The translations under genes and the position numbers were made by a program. Of a stretch of 64,000 nt of DNA, positions 1 through 9,796 are shown one piece after another (positions within the stretch are counted from its first letter, which is position 1; each line of letters starts with the position of its first letter). This DNA is from Cyclobacterium qasimii M12-11B (lineage in GTDB: Bacteria; Bacteroidota; Bacteroidia; Cytophagales; Cyclobacteriaceae). The notes beneath the pieces are model-generated. The model made no database searches, had not been told where the DNA came from, and was given only the letters and a program-made list of their open reading frames with translations. The stretch covers positions 62,001 to 126,000 of the forward strand of contig NZ_ATNM01000123.1 in the NCBI RefSeq assembly GCF_000427295.1. The letters are read 5' to 3'.

Positions 1-677
1 TGTAATTTGGTAACCATATTTACAGAATCACGGTGATAAACCACCGTTAATTTTGGAGACCAAATCGCTGGTTCACCATAATAAATAGCTCTTAACCAGG
101 TATCCACATCCCCACCTCTTTTACATCTTCCTTCAGGAAACCCTTCGATTTCACGGAGAAGGTCCGCTCGAAAGCCAACTGCTCCAGTCCAAAATGGTGG
201 CGCTCCATTTATGCTATTCTGTAAAAAAACAGGGAGTGTTATTTCGTGAATCCCTTTTGTTTTGTGCTTTAAATTATAAGTATTTGGAAAAAATCTCCCT
301 TCCTTATTTTCTTCAAAATTATCTGTCCATGAAGTGGATACGATGTTAGTTTCAGGTTGTATCTCAATCAATTCCAGAAAGGTTGACAAGTGATTGTCCA
401 TCCATTCATCATCCGCATCCAAGAATGCAACCCACTCGTATTTAGCCTTTTTTATACCCAAGTTTCTAGCTGCATACCCTCCAGGACCAGGTTCATTTCT
501 TGTGAACAACTGTATCCGACTATCTGAATATGATTTTGCTTTCTCATAACTTCCATCAGTAGACCCATCGTCTACTAATATCAATTCCCACTCTTCGAAT
601 TTTTGGTTCAAAACTGAAGTTATGGTTCGATCTAAATGAGGAGCTTTATTATAAATAGGGATTATTACGCTAAACAT
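1..677 (-). CDS. Family 2 glycosyltransferase, C-terminus beyond window
   Basis: This is a partial GT-A fold glycosyltransferase that would move a sugar from a nucleotide donor onto a growing polysaccharide at the inner face of the membrane. The protein starts MFSVIIPIYNKAPHLDRT, the standard GT2 opening. LVDDGSTDGS follows near residue 35 and AFLDADDEW near residue 87, where the acidic residues bind metal and nucleotide. About 225 codons are present and the frame is open at the left edge. The ATG at 675-677 overlaps the end of the upstream Wzz-type gene by 8 bp, which suggests translational coupling in the exopolysaccharide operon. Donor and acceptor cannot be told from sequence. Confidence 0.9.
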   Translation of the reverse strand, partial: MFSVIIPIYNKAPHLDRTITSVLNQKFEEWELILVDDGSTDGSYEKAKSYSDSRIQLFTRNEPGPGGYAARNLGIKKAKYEWVAFLDADDEWMDNHLSTFLELIEIQPETNIVSTSWTDNFEENKEGRFFPNTYNLKHKTKGIHEITLPVFLQNSINGAPPFWTGAVGFRADLLREIEGFPEGRCKRGGDVDTWLRAIYYGEPAIWSPKLTVVYHRDSVNMVTKL

Positions 678-1800
678 GCGAGAAATGAATTATTAGCATT
701 CTTACAACCAAGAGCCCAAAAAAGAACAAAACCCCAATAATTCCTCCTAATACAAGAAAGACAATGCTCAATAACAAAAACTTTGGTTCACTAGGAACGG
801 TAGGTAATTGAGGTTTTTGAAAAACAGTCATTAAAGGGGTCGCATTTTGTACCTTAATCCTTGTTTGTTCCATTTGCTGAGCCAAGGAATTATAAAGACT
901 AAATTCCAAGTTAAAATCTGCCAAAAGTCTGTCTTCTTCCGTTTTCAATAATTGTGAATTTATACCTCTATTTCCATCCCTGAAGTTTGCTAATTTCTTC
1001 TGGGTTTGTTCCACTCTGTTTTTTGCTTCTTTTGTTCTTTCTTCTATAAACTCAAAATTCTTAACATCCTTATCCAGTATTATCTTAGTTAAATATTCTT
1101 TGAGAAATCTACTTAAAATCTCATTAAGCTGGGCGCTGGCTAATGGCTCTGGCATCTTTGTTTTTATAACCAACAGTCGCTCTTCTTTTTCTACCTCAAT
1201 CCTCGTTTTGAGTTGCGCTATGGTTTTTCTTTCCCTCACATCGAATGCTAAAATAGCTTCATTTTCGTGAGAAATTGGATCTCCATTATTTTCAACTTCT
1301 GTATTCACTTTAGAAGAAAAAATCGATTTCAATTTGTTTGGAAACCTTACCAAGTGGTAGTAAAAATTATGTTTTTCATATTCGTTAACGAAATGAACTA
1401 AAGAAATACTATCATTCACCTCTTCCAAATAAACTTTTTCATACAAAAGCAGCTTTAAAAAATCACTTTCCATAACGAGCTCTGGTATTAATTCCGGAGG
1501 CAAGGCTTCAGTATTCTGATTTCCTATCCCTAGATTGCCCAAACCAGTTATTGATGCCAGTCCTCCCAGCGCTTTGGAATTTATCCCATTTGATTGCTCC
1601 ATTAATAGTTTAGAAGTGGTTGTATATTCATCCGAAGAGGTCAGAATGTAAGTCAAACCTAAAGTGAACACAATCAAGGCCACGACAATAATCCACTTTT
1701 TAAAAGCAATGATTTCATTGATCAAATCCTTTATTAGGATTTCTTCTTCATGGAGAGACTTCTTGATAAACCGGTCCATGTGGGAAATATTTTTTTTCAT
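670..1800 (-). CDS. Wzz-type polysaccharide chain-length regulator
   Basis: This is an inner-membrane co-polymerase that sets polysaccharide chain length. It has the family layout: a short cytoplasmic N-terminus, a membrane segment near residues 35-55 (core VVALIVFTLGLTYIL), a large periplasmic part with a charged, probably coiled-coil stretch around residues 245-310, and a second membrane segment near the C-terminus (core LLLSIVFLVLGGIIGVLFF). A proline-containing stretch (PQLPTVPSEPK) precedes the last segment, as is usual. No Walker A motif is seen, so there is no fused tyrosine kinase. I chose the ATG at 1798-1800 because it forms TAATG with the upstream stop; an ATG three codons earlier (1809) is possible. 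Confidence 0.88.
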   Translation of the reverse strand: MKKNISHMDRFIKKSLHEEEILIKDLINEIIAFKKWIIVVALIVFTLGLTYILTSSDEYTTTSKLLMEQSNGINSKALGGLASITGLGNLGIGNQNTEALPPELIPELVMESDFLKLLLYEKVYLEEVNDSISLVHFVNEYEKHNFYYHLVRFPNKLKSIFSSKVNTEVENNGDPISHENEAILAFDVRERKTIAQLKTRIEVEKEERLLVIKTKMPEPLASAQLNEILSRFLKEYLTKIILDKDVKNFEFIEERTKEAKNRVEQTQKKLANFRDGNRGINSQLLKTEEDRLLADFNLEFSLYNSLAQQMEQTRIKVQNATPLMTVFQKPQLPTVPSEPKFLLLSIVFLVLGGIIGVLFFFGLLVVRMLIIHFSHV

Positions 1801-2717
1801 TAGACGCAATTTTGCTTGGTTTTATTGTTTTTATCTGCCCACTGCAACTCAACTAAATGTTTGACTCCAACCAATTCAACGTACCAACGAATCATCAGCA
1901 CTTGAAAATAATCTGAAGTAGATTCAAATTTAATATATCTTATCCTAAACATTGGAGGTATTAAACGTTTAAATAGCACAAGAAACTGCTTTCCATATTT
2001 CAATTTTGAATAGGTTTCTTTGTAATATCCAGTAATTGTTCGCTTCTTTTTGCTTGTTATCTTTTTAATAGAGTTTCTGGACGGATGATTAATTATTGCC
2101 AATTCAGCAAAACCAATTTTCTCCCCTTTCTCACTGACCTTCAAATTCCAGAAGAAATCTCCACCGGACATTAACCCTTCATCAAAAGCTCCATATTTAT
2201 CAAAAAGAAACTTTTCCGCAAAGAAATTGCCTGTTACTGATTTCTTAAACACTTTGACATTTCGTTCCTGCTGAAAGGCAAAATACTTTTCGTAAATAAA
2301 TGCCGATTGGCTACCATTCATAGGTTGAAACAAATCTATCTTTCCCCCAACCCTGGAAGTTCCAGATCTTTCTAATTCCTTTAAACCTTCGAGAAGCCAA
2401 TCTTTATCTGGAATACAATCCGAATCAGTGAACGCTAGAATACTCCCTTTAGCTGTCGCTATACCTGCATTTCTAGCAGCATAGGAGCCTGGCTTCCCCT
2501 CTGCTAACATCACCCATCCATTGATGGGTAAATCATTCGGTACAGGATCATTAGGGTCATTATTTATTATTATAACTTCGAAGTTCCTAGAAGGGAAGCT
2601 TTGTTTTTCCAATGCCAATAAACAAAGGCTCAGTCTATTCCAATCTCTGTAAGTGGGGATAACTACTGAAACAATAATTTCATTCTCCTCACTATTCCCT
2701 AAATCTTTCTTTATCAT
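1800..2717 (-). CDS. Family 2 glycosyltransferase
   Basis: This is a 305-residue GT2 enzyme of the exopolysaccharide operon. Around residue 16 it reads VSVVIPTYRDWNRL, the nucleotide-binding start of the fold. Near residue 95 it has AFTDSDCIPDKDWL, where the DSD triad replaces the more common DxD and should bind the metal-nucleotide donor. MSGGDFFWNLKVSEKGEK near residue 185 matches the acceptor-side ED/GGDxxW region of this family. The C-terminal 70 residues are basic (ITSKKKRTITGYYKE), consistent with membrane association. It is the first gene of a three-gene overlapping run with the Wzz gene and the GT at the left edge. Confidence 0.88.
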   Translation of the reverse strand: MIKKDLGNSEENEIIVSVVIPTYRDWNRLSLCLLALEKQSFPSRNFEVIIINNDPNDPVPNDLPINGWVMLAEGKPGSYAARNAGIATAKGSILAFTDSDCIPDKDWLLEGLKELERSGTSRVGGKIDLFQPMNGSQSAFIYEKYFAFQQERNVKVFKKSVTGNFFAEKFLFDKYGAFDEGLMSGGDFFWNLKVSEKGEKIGFAELAIINHPSRNSIKKITSKKKRTITGYYKETYSKLKYGKQFLVLFKRLIPPMFRIRYIKFESTSDYFQVLMIRWYVELVGVKHLVELQWADKNNKTKQNCV

Positions 2718-3155
2718 TTTCTTAGTCTACTCTTTATAAAAACAACATCCTTTTTAGAAAAACAAACTAAGTAGTGTGAAGATTTAAAAGCGATCTCCAC
2801 CAATCTTTATCAGAATAAGAATATAATTAAGTGCGAATTAAATCTAGGTAAGCCTTCTATATCAATCTTACATATTGTGCAGCCTAGAATTTTTGAATAG
2901 CTTAATATACATTAAAGAGAGACTCTCAGATTTGACTAAACCTGAGAGTTCTTCATACTACTTGTTAGATAAGAATTATATATTATTCTAAAAGAAAAAC
3001 CATCATAGATCACTAAATATCCTGACCCTGGTTTGTCACCTGTCAAAACTGTCCAGAAATTCCTTATGATAAAAAATCCTCAGTGTAAGAAAAAAAGCGG
3101 CGTTTACCTTAATAAACATTTATTAATCAGCTACTTATGACATTTTTAACTAAAC
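2718..3155. other. Intergenic region inside the exopolysaccharide locus
   Basis: This is 438 bp of AT-rich DNA between the export gene and the glycosyltransferase run, both on the minus strand. It should hold the leader of the glycosyltransferase operon. It contains one hairpin (2922-2949). I see no coding sequence or RNA gene in it. Confidence 0.6.
2922..2949. terminator. Possible hairpin terminator or attenuator
   Basis: The arms ACTCTCAG (2922-2929) and CTGAGAGT (2942-2949) pair perfectly. The stem extends inward by TTT/AAA after one mismatch, leaving a four-base loop. It lies about 200 bp past the stop of the export gene and about 200 bp before the glycosyltransferase gene on the minus strand. 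The T-tract after it is poor, so termination is uncertain. Confidence 0.3.
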
Positions 3156-5776
3156 CTAACGAGATAGTCTATCTATCAAAATTCCTAATGTAGCAAGACT
3201 GGAAGCAATACCTATCCAAGCCTGAACTGACATAGGTTCACGTTTAGGCTTCTGAGGGACAATTATTTCTGCTCCCGGTTCTATCTTTGGGAAAAAGTTG
3301 AAAAACAAAATTTATTTGTTCTGTGAACGTCTCCATTAGCATACACCACATAAGAACGTGACTTCCTAGCTTGCTCTGTAAAGCCCCCAGACCTTGAAAT
3401 GTAATTTCTAAAACCTCTTGATGCATCAAACCTTGCTGTAGTAGGATACAAGACCTCTCCTCTCATCCTTACTGTTTGTAGCTCCTTAGGTATACTAATA
3501 ATATCTCCATCCTGTAATATTAAATCGTATTTAGAACCAGGTTGTGAAAGAATCTTCCCCAATTCAATACCAATCAGTTCTTTGTCCCTTGTTGCGACTT
3601 CCATTACAGTGCTGTCTGCCTCCTCAAGAAACTGGTAGCGATCTTCAGAAAAACTTTCCGCTTTAGAGGCATTTTTATTCCTCTTCATTTCCTCTTGACT
3701 AAGCAATTCCATCCTATCTTCAAGTCTTTCTAAAAGCTTGCCTTCTGCTTCCGCATTTTCAATATCTCCCTCACGGATCGTGTTTTTATACAATGACTCT
3801 AATTGGTCAAGTTTTATATTTTCTTCCGTTTTGGTTTTATAAAATTCAGTTCGCCTAATCAAAGTAGCTCCTTTCGGATAAGCATAATTATTTAAACCTC
3901 CAGCCCTTTTGAGCACATCTGAAATTCTTTCATCTCTTTTTTCAAGTGTAAACCCACCAGGATAAAAAACCTCACCTTCAACATAGGCAACTTTTTCCAC
4001 TTGGAAACCAGGACTTTTCCTAACGAACACATGATCAAACGGCGCTAAAATAATTTCTTTTTCCTCCTCACTTATTCTCAAATTTTCATCGATAGAAATG
4101 GTTAAAATTTCAGCAATTTGACCTCCTATTTCATCCTTTACTCTTCTAGCTATTTCAATATTGGCATTGGATGCCGATTCCTTAAACCCTCGGGCTTTGG
4201 TTATCAAATCAGCCACGGTCATATTCTCTCCGAACTGAAACACTCCGGTTCTATTTACTTCACCAGATACCTGTACATAATATTCTTCTTTAAGGTCGTA
4301 TTTACTGGGCACATTAAGAATATCTTCACGCATCAGAACTACGTCTTCAGCTTTTCCAGAAATAATATCCCCCAAGTCCAGGGTTAGCACTTCCATTGTG
4401 AAATCAGGATTGGTTCTATACAATGTTCCTCTGTTAGAAAAAGCATCACCTCTTAAACCTCCTGCAATTTCAATAAGCGCCTTAACCGTCATGCCCTCAG
4501 AAATAGCAAATTCACCTGGCCTGAAGACGGCACCTGAAACTTGAGCACGATTGTCATAGCGATCAAGAATCCCACCTACCGTAAATAAATCTCCATCTTT
4601 GACTGCGAAGGTTTCGAAATCTTTGCTGTAGACATTATCTACTCTCAAGTCTTTATCTGTAGCTCTCTTTACAACAAGAAGCTCCTTGTAAGCGTCGCTT
4701 TTAAAGCCTCCAGCAAAGCTTATAAGCTCCTGAATACTCTCATTATTTTTTATTTCAAATAAACCTGGCCGGCGAACAGGACCTTCAATCTCTACTCTGA
4801 TTTGAACAGGTGGAACAATCACGACGTCATTGTCCTGCAAAATAATATTGCCCTTTTCATTTCCTCTAGCTAAAAATTCGTAGATATCTGCTTGTCCTAT
4901 TAGTTTACTATTTCTATATACTTGGATGTTTCTAAAAGAACCTGTTTCATTTGGGCCTCCTGCTAAGTAAAGTGCATTAAATACGTTAGCAAAAGACGGC
5001 AAAGTATAGGTTCCCGGTTGGTTCAATTCTCCTGCCATCGTTACCTGAATACTTCGAATATTCCCTACTCTCAACTGCAAAAATGTATTGGGATTTTGAC
5101 CATTTAATCCAGAATATATTTGCCCTAGAGAAGATTTAATCCTTGATCTAGCACTTTCAACCGTAGCCCCGCCAATATTCACAGGACCTACATTAGGCAC
5201 CATAACCTTACCTTCGGGAGTGACCGTCAAGTCAAAAGCGGCTTGAGAAGCGCCATAAACGTCTACCAAGACCTGATCACCTGTACCCAAAACATAACTT
5301 TCAGGAGTGGGGAGATTTAAATTTGGATTAAAGTTTAATTCACGGTTGTGAAACAAGGTATACCCATAAATTTTCTTTTGCTGTGGACTGAGATTATAAT
5401 AGGGGTCTGAATTCCTTAAGCTGTCAAAAACATCACTTTGCATCCTATCTCCTACAACTTCCCTCTGGTTCATTCTACTTGTGCTATTCTTACCAACCTC
5501 TTCACTGTTCCCAGATTTTAAAGCCGCAATACGTATTCTCAACTTATTGATTTCTGAAGCAGGCATCCCCTTCTCTCTGGCCATAGCTTCCAATTGAAGT
5601 TCATTCATCCCAGATGACTCTGCCCGTGTTATCAGTTGCTCAATTTGAGCATCGGACAGTTCATCTACTTTGAGATTTTGAATGTTTTGGATAGACTGAC
5701 TAAAACCTATAGAGCCAATAAAAAGACAAAATACTATCGGTGCAAATTTTAAATTTTGGATGAATTTTCTGATCAT
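3156..5776 (-). CDS. Wza-type polysaccharide export protein with SLBB repeats (apparent frameshift near the 3' end)
   Basis: This is an outer-membrane or periplasmic polysaccharide export channel protein. A signal peptide (core FAPIVFCLFIGSIGFSQS) is followed by a charged helical region. A Poly_export domain starts near residue 155 (VLGTGDQVLVDVYG) and a chain of SLBB domains follows, each with a VxGEVxxPGxF-like core, for example VEGEVFYPGGF and VSGAVFRPGEF. The frame opened at 5776 stops at 3281 after the odd tail KFCFSTFSQR. Adding one T to the coding-strand T4 run (plus positions 3307-3310) gives KFLFFNFFPKIEPGAEIIV. It then runs to a hydrophobic tail (WIGIASSLATLGILIDRLSR) that ends at 3156. 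That is the usual end of Bacteroidota members of this family as I recall it, so I treat the break as an indel. Confidence 0.88.
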
Positions 5777-6243
5777 CTTGAAGAATCTTTTATTTAAAAC
5801 GAGGGGAAATATGGCTGACTATAAAAGCGATATCTATCACCAAAAACATACAGCTTCGCCACCTCAGTTACATGAAGTAATAGAGCATCCGTTAAATGAA
5901 ACTGCCTAATTGAACAAATAGTTAGGCCTATTCAATTTATACCACAAAAGTAAGCAATACCTATGGAATTAACATAACAAGCAATTTTTAAATCCATAGT
6001 CATGTAAATTGAATCTCAATGCTGAATTTAAACTATGGTTTTCTAAAATAATACCTGTGCTAGGTTAATAAAAGCGTTAAGAGTGCCTAATAACCATTTT
6101 ACGGGTAAGATTTTCAGGGATAAAAAAAATCAAAAAACCTTTCCGAATACTCTCTAGAGAATCTTTTATTGCAATACGAAAATAGAATACTTATTACCTA
6201 TTTGTGGGAAATGAAACGAAGAGGAAAAATGGAGCTGAAATTT
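5777..6243. other. Intergenic region upstream of the export gene
   Basis: This is about 470 bp between the gmd terminator and the export protein start. It must contain the export gene promoter on the minus strand. Small imperfect inverted repeats occur near 5908-5940 (around TTAGGCCTA). No supported ORF or RNA gene is seen. Confidence 0.5.
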
Positions 6244-6281
6244 CAAAAAAAATGAGCAAAACAATAAATGCTTTGCTCATT
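6244..6281 (-). terminator. Rho-independent terminator after gmd
   Basis: AATGAGCAAA (6251-6260) pairs with TTTGCTCATT (6272-6281) around an 11-base loop. Read on the minus strand, the hairpin is followed directly by a run of T (plus-strand A tract 6245-6252). It lies about 30 bp past the gmd stop, so it closes the manC-fcl-gmd unit. Confidence 0.85.
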
Positions 6282-6312
6282 AAATTCACAGAATACTTAG
6301 CCTAATAAAAGA

Positions 6313-7458
6313 CTATTCAGCCTGGTTTAATATTTTGTGGCCACCTTTCATAAGGTGAACGTCTCGCTTGAATAACCCTACATCTGAAAGCACCATGTCT
6401 TCTACCAACATCTTCAGGTCATACTTTGGTTTCCAGTTTAGTTTTGTCATTGCTTTGTTTGGATCACCAATTAGCAAATCTACTTCAGTTGGTCTAAAGT
6501 AAGCAGGATCAACATTAACTATAATGTCACCTACTTTCACTTTAAAGTCTGAAGTACCTAGCACTTCAAAAGCTTTGTCTTTATCAATCGACTCAAGAAT
6601 ACCTTTTTCTTCTAAACCTTCTCCTTGAAATTTCAAGGTAAAACCAACTAGCTCAAAAGCCATTTTTATGAAATCCCTAACCTTTGTAGTTACACCGGTA
6701 GCAATCACATAATCTTCTGGCTCGTCTTGTTGGAGAATTCTCCACATGGCATCAACATAATCTTTGGCATGTCCCCAATCTCTTTTGGCATCCAAATTCC
6801 CCATAAATAGGTCTTTCTGGAAACCTAGGGCTATTTTGGCTACAGCTCTAGTGATTTTCCTAGTAACAAAAGTTTCACCTCTTAGAGGGGACTCATGATT
6901 GAAAAGGATACCATTACAAGCATACATTCCGTAAGCTTCTCTGTAGTTTACAGTAATCCAATAACCATATATTTTCGCTACAGCGTAAGGGGATCTTGGA
7001 TAGAATGGAGTAGTTTCGGATTGAGGTACCGCCTGCACCAAACCATATAACTCAGAAGTAGAAGCCTGATAGATTTTGGTGGTTTTTTCCATCCCTAAAA
7101 GTCTCACAGCTTCCAAAATCCTCAAAGTACCAATCCCATCGGCATTTGCGGTATACTCAGGAGTATCAAAACTCACTTTAACGTGGCTCATTGCAGCCAA
7201 ATTATATATTTCGTCAGGTTTGGTTTCCTGTATAATCCTTGTCAAATTCATTGAATCTGTAAGGTCACCATAGTGAAGAAATAAACGTTTGTTTTCTTCA
7301 TGTGGATCTTGATACAAGTGATCAATCCGAGCGGTATTAAATAAAGAAGCTCTTCTTTTTATACCGTGGACAATATATCCTTTTGACAATAATAATTCCG
7401 CAAGATAAGCACCATCTTGTCCGGTAATACCTGTAATTAACGCCGTTTTCATAGACAT
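6313..7458 (-). CDS. gmd: GDP-mannose 4,6-dehydratase
   Basis: This enzyme converts GDP-D-mannose to GDP-4-keto-6-deoxy-D-mannose, the first committed step to GDP-L-fucose and related sugars. It is a short-chain dehydrogenase-type Rossmann protein. The NADP-binding motif [14 protein letters not shown] is at residues 9-22, followed by the family-typical RRAS and LHYGDLTDS. The catalytic YxxxK is YAVAK within [16 protein letters not shown], and STSELYG is also present. Its 381 residues are normal for the family. It is last in the manC-fcl-gmd run, 35 bp after fcl, and is followed by a strong terminator. The start could also be the ATG two codons in (7452). Confidence 0.97.
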   Translation of the reverse strand: MSMKTALITGITGQDGAYLAELLLSKGYIVHGIKRRASLFNTARIDHLYQDPHEENKRLFLHYGDLTDSMNLTRIIQETKPDEIYNLAAMSHVKVSFDTPEYTANADGIGTLRILEAVRLLGMEKTTKIYQASTSELYGLVQAVPQSETTPFYPRSPYAVAKIYGYWITVNYREAYGMYACNGILFNHESPLRGETFVTRKITRAVAKIALGFQKDLFMGNLDAKRDWGHAKDYVDAMWRILQQDEPEDYVIATGVTTKVRDFIKMAFELVGFTLKFQGEGLEEKGILESIDKDKAFEVLGTSDFKVKVGDIIVNVDPAYFRPTEVDLLIGDPNKAMTKLNWKPKYDLKMLVEDMVLSDVGLFKRDVHLMKGGHKILNQAE

Positions 7459-7493
7459 CTAAATTAATGAGCTGTTAAAAATATATTTTATAG

Positions 7494-8447
7494 TTATAGT
7501 TTGACCTGTTTGTACTGATCAATATTCTTTAAAAACCATTCATAGGTTTCTTTGATACCATCCTCAAGCCCAATTTTAGCTTCCCAGCCTGCAACTGCCA
7601 TTTTACTTACATCCATAAGTTTTCTTGGAGTTCCATCAGGCTTGTCACTATCCCAGTTAATTTCACCTTTATGACCAGTGATTTTTTGGATCAATTCAGC
7701 AAGGGCTTTGATGGTCATATCTTTCCCGGTACCCACATTGTACAGGTTATCTTTAAAGCTATTTTCAACTGCAAAAACAACAGCTTCAGCCATATCATTT
7801 ACATGTAAAAACTCACGCATAGGAGAACCAGTGCCCCAAAGGGTAACTGGGGAATTCCCATTTTCTTTGGCTTCATGAAATTTCCTAATCATCGCAGGCA
7901 TTACATGAGAAGTTTCTAAATCAAAGTTATCAGAAGGGCCATAAAGATTAGTAGGCATAAGACTAATAAAATCCTTACCAAATTGCTTCCTGATAGCATC
8001 ACAGGCTTTAACACCAGTAATTTTAGCCAAGGCATACCATTCATTCGTAGGCTCCAGTGAAGAGGTAAGCAAACTTTCCTCTTTTAATGGCTGCGGTGCT
8101 AATTTAGGGTAAATACAAGAACTTCCCAGAAAAATGAATTTATCAACCCCAAATTGATGGGAATAATTAATAAGGTTGTTCTGAATCAACATATTATCCA
8201 TAAGAAAGGTATATGGATAATTATTATTGGCTAAAATACCTCCTACCCTGGCAGCAGCATCAATAACTATTTCAGGTTTTTCCTTTTCAAAAAAGCCTTT
8301 TACAGATAACTGGTCTGTTAAATCCAATTCCTTGCTACTGAAACCAATCAAATTTTTATAGCCTTTGCTTTCAAGAGACCTTTGAATTGCAGAGCCTACC
8401 ATACCTCGGTGCCCAGCAATATAAATTTTAGCATTCTTATCTACCAT
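7494..8447 (-). CDS. fcl: GDP-L-fucose synthase
   Basis: This is the bifunctional 3,5-epimerase/4-reductase that turns the Gmd product into GDP-L-fucose using NADPH. The Rossmann motif GHRGMVGSAI is at residues 12-21. The family signature SSCIYP is near residue 109, and the catalytic YxxxK is YALAK in TNEWYALAKITG. NLYGPSDNFD and HVMPAMIRKFHEAK complete the substrate pocket region. Its 317 residues match the family. It is 4 bp from manC and 35 bp from gmd, so the three are almost certainly one operon. This makes fucose, or a sugar derived from the same intermediate, a likely part of the exported polysaccharide. Confidence 0.97.
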   Translation of the reverse strand: MVDKNAKIYIAGHRGMVGSAIQRSLESKGYKNLIGFSSKELDLTDQLSVKGFFEKEKPEIVIDAAARVGGILANNNYPYTFLMDNMLIQNNLINYSHQFGVDKFIFLGSSCIYPKLAPQPLKEESLLTSSLEPTNEWYALAKITGVKACDAIRKQFGKDFISLMPTNLYGPSDNFDLETSHVMPAMIRKFHEAKENGNSPVTLWGTGSPMREFLHVNDMAEAVVFAVENSFKDNLYNVGTGKDMTIKALAELIQKITGHKGEINWDSDKPDGTPRKLMDVSKMAVAGWEAKIGLEDGIKETYEWFLKNIDQYKQVKL

Positions 8448-8451
8448 TTCC

Positions 8452-9447
8452 TTAATTTAGTAAGCTTGGATTTTCTTTTTCTAATCGTTCGTAAACCTTC
8501 TTAACGTCTTGGGCATTGCTCCTGTTCAGTACAAGAATAGCATCTTTGGTCTCTACCAAGACGATATCCTCCACGCCTACAAATTCAACGTGTTTGTCAG
8601 AACCCAACACAAGGTTTTCACCTATTCTTTCTTTGCTCCCAACGGGATAATAATCAAATAGTGCTTCGAAAGACCCCATATCAGACCATGAGAAACTTGA
8701 AGGTACAACTTTTATCTTGTCAGAACGCTCCATTACAGCATAATCTACACTTATCGAGGGTATTTTCATACTTAAATCAAGTGGCAAGAACCCATTGTCA
8801 GCATTTTCAACTGCCAACTTTGAAGCCTTTAGCACCTCAGGCTCATATTTTCCCAACTCACTTAAGTAGGTACCTGCTGCAAAACAAAACATCCCACTGT
8901 TCCATAAAAAGTTACCTTGGTCCAAATAGGCTTGAGCCTGCTCTAGTTCAGGTTTTTCTCTGAAACCAAGTACATTATTCCCATCATGCTCAATATAACC
9001 AAAACCTGTTTCCGGCTTACTTGGAATCAATCCAAACGTTACCAAAAACCCATTCTTAGCCATATTTACCGCCTGGGTGAGCGAATCATTGTATATTTCT
9101 TGATCTCCAATCAAATGATCGGAAGGTGTCACCAACATTATCGCATCTTCAGGAAGAGACAAAGCTGCAAAAGCTATAGCTGCAGCTGTATTTCTTGGAG
9201 CAGCCTCCACAAGCTCAATATAATCAGAAGTGCCTGTATTTTTCAAAATTTCTCGAGAAAGCTTATAATTATCTACTCCCCCTACAACCATTACCTGGTT
9301 ACAGACCTCTGAATTTCTAACAACAGTCTTCTCAAAAAGTGACTGCCCTTCAAAAATTGGTAAATATTGTTTTGGTCTACTCTTTCGGGATAGGGGCCAC
9401 AATCGACTGCCTACACCTCCCGATAATACCACATTAACGACTTTCAT
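8452..9447 (-). CDS. manC: Mannose-1-phosphate guanylyltransferase
   Basis: This enzyme makes GDP-mannose from mannose-1-phosphate and GTP, supplying Gmd. The nucleotidyltransferase signature is VVLSGGVGSRLWPLSRKSRP near residue 6, followed by KQYLPI. The second conserved block, FGYIEHDG...GFREKPELEQA, contains the FxEKP motif, and NSGMF follows (WNSGMFCF). Its 331 residues correspond to the nucleotidyltransferase domain without the C-terminal phosphomannose isomerase domain seen in long bifunctional forms. It is the first gene of the GDP-fucose operon and is divergent from the NusG-like gene. Confidence 0.95.
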   Translation of the reverse strand: MKVVNVVLSGGVGSRLWPLSRKSRPKQYLPIFEGQSLFEKTVVRNSEVCNQVMVVGGVDNYKLSREILKNTGTSDYIELVEAAPRNTAAAIAFAALSLPEDAIMLVTPSDHLIGDQEIYNDSLTQAVNMAKNGFLVTFGLIPSKPETGFGYIEHDGNNVLGFREKPELEQAQAYLDQGNFLWNSGMFCFAAGTYLSELGKYEPEVLKASKLAVENADNGFLPLDLSMKIPSISVDYAVMERSDKIKVVPSSFSWSDMGSFEALFDYYPVGSKERIGENLVLGSDKHVEFVGVEDIVLVETKDAILVLNRSNAQDVKKVYERLEKENPSLLN

Positions 9448-9796
9448 TTATTTGCATTTTGGCTGTTATTGGCAGAACATGACCTATTCATCTGTCTGTC
9501 CACAAAATATAATCTATTAAAACTAAATATTGGTTCTTTAATCTTTTTCAAAAATAGGTGGTAGCAATAAAAATACCAAATAAAACAATGTTCTTTTAAA
9601 TTATGTCACAAAAGTAAATAAAAAAATCAAGAGTGTAAAATATAATATAAATCACATTTTTTATCAATCAAAAACCATTTAAAAGGGTTCAAAACTTACA
9701 TCACTGGTGTTTATTTAAAAAATTCAATATTTTTATAAATGTATAGTTGAACTATGCCCGATAATTTCGGTACTTTCGAATTTTAACCCTCAAAGT
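9448..9796. promoter_or_regulatory. Divergent intergenic region between manC and the NusG-like gene
   Basis: This 349 bp AT-rich region should carry promoters for both directions. On the plus side, TACTTTCG (9771-9778) resembles the Bacteroidota -7 box TAnnTTTG, with a TTG at 9747-9749 about 21 bp upstream, but that would leave a very short leader. No typical ops or JUMPstart sequence is recognisable. No coding sequence is seen. Confidence 0.4.

Noticed and set aside
3244-3429. 61-codon frame overlapping the export gene end
   Set aside because: It is a third frame over the same DNA. The restored export frame gives the family-like tail, while this one stops in the middle of it.
9741-9780. Clear Bacteroidota promoter for the NusG-like gene
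   Set aside because: The TTG and TAnnTTTG-like boxes match only partly and leave too short a leader, so I do not list it as a separate promoter.
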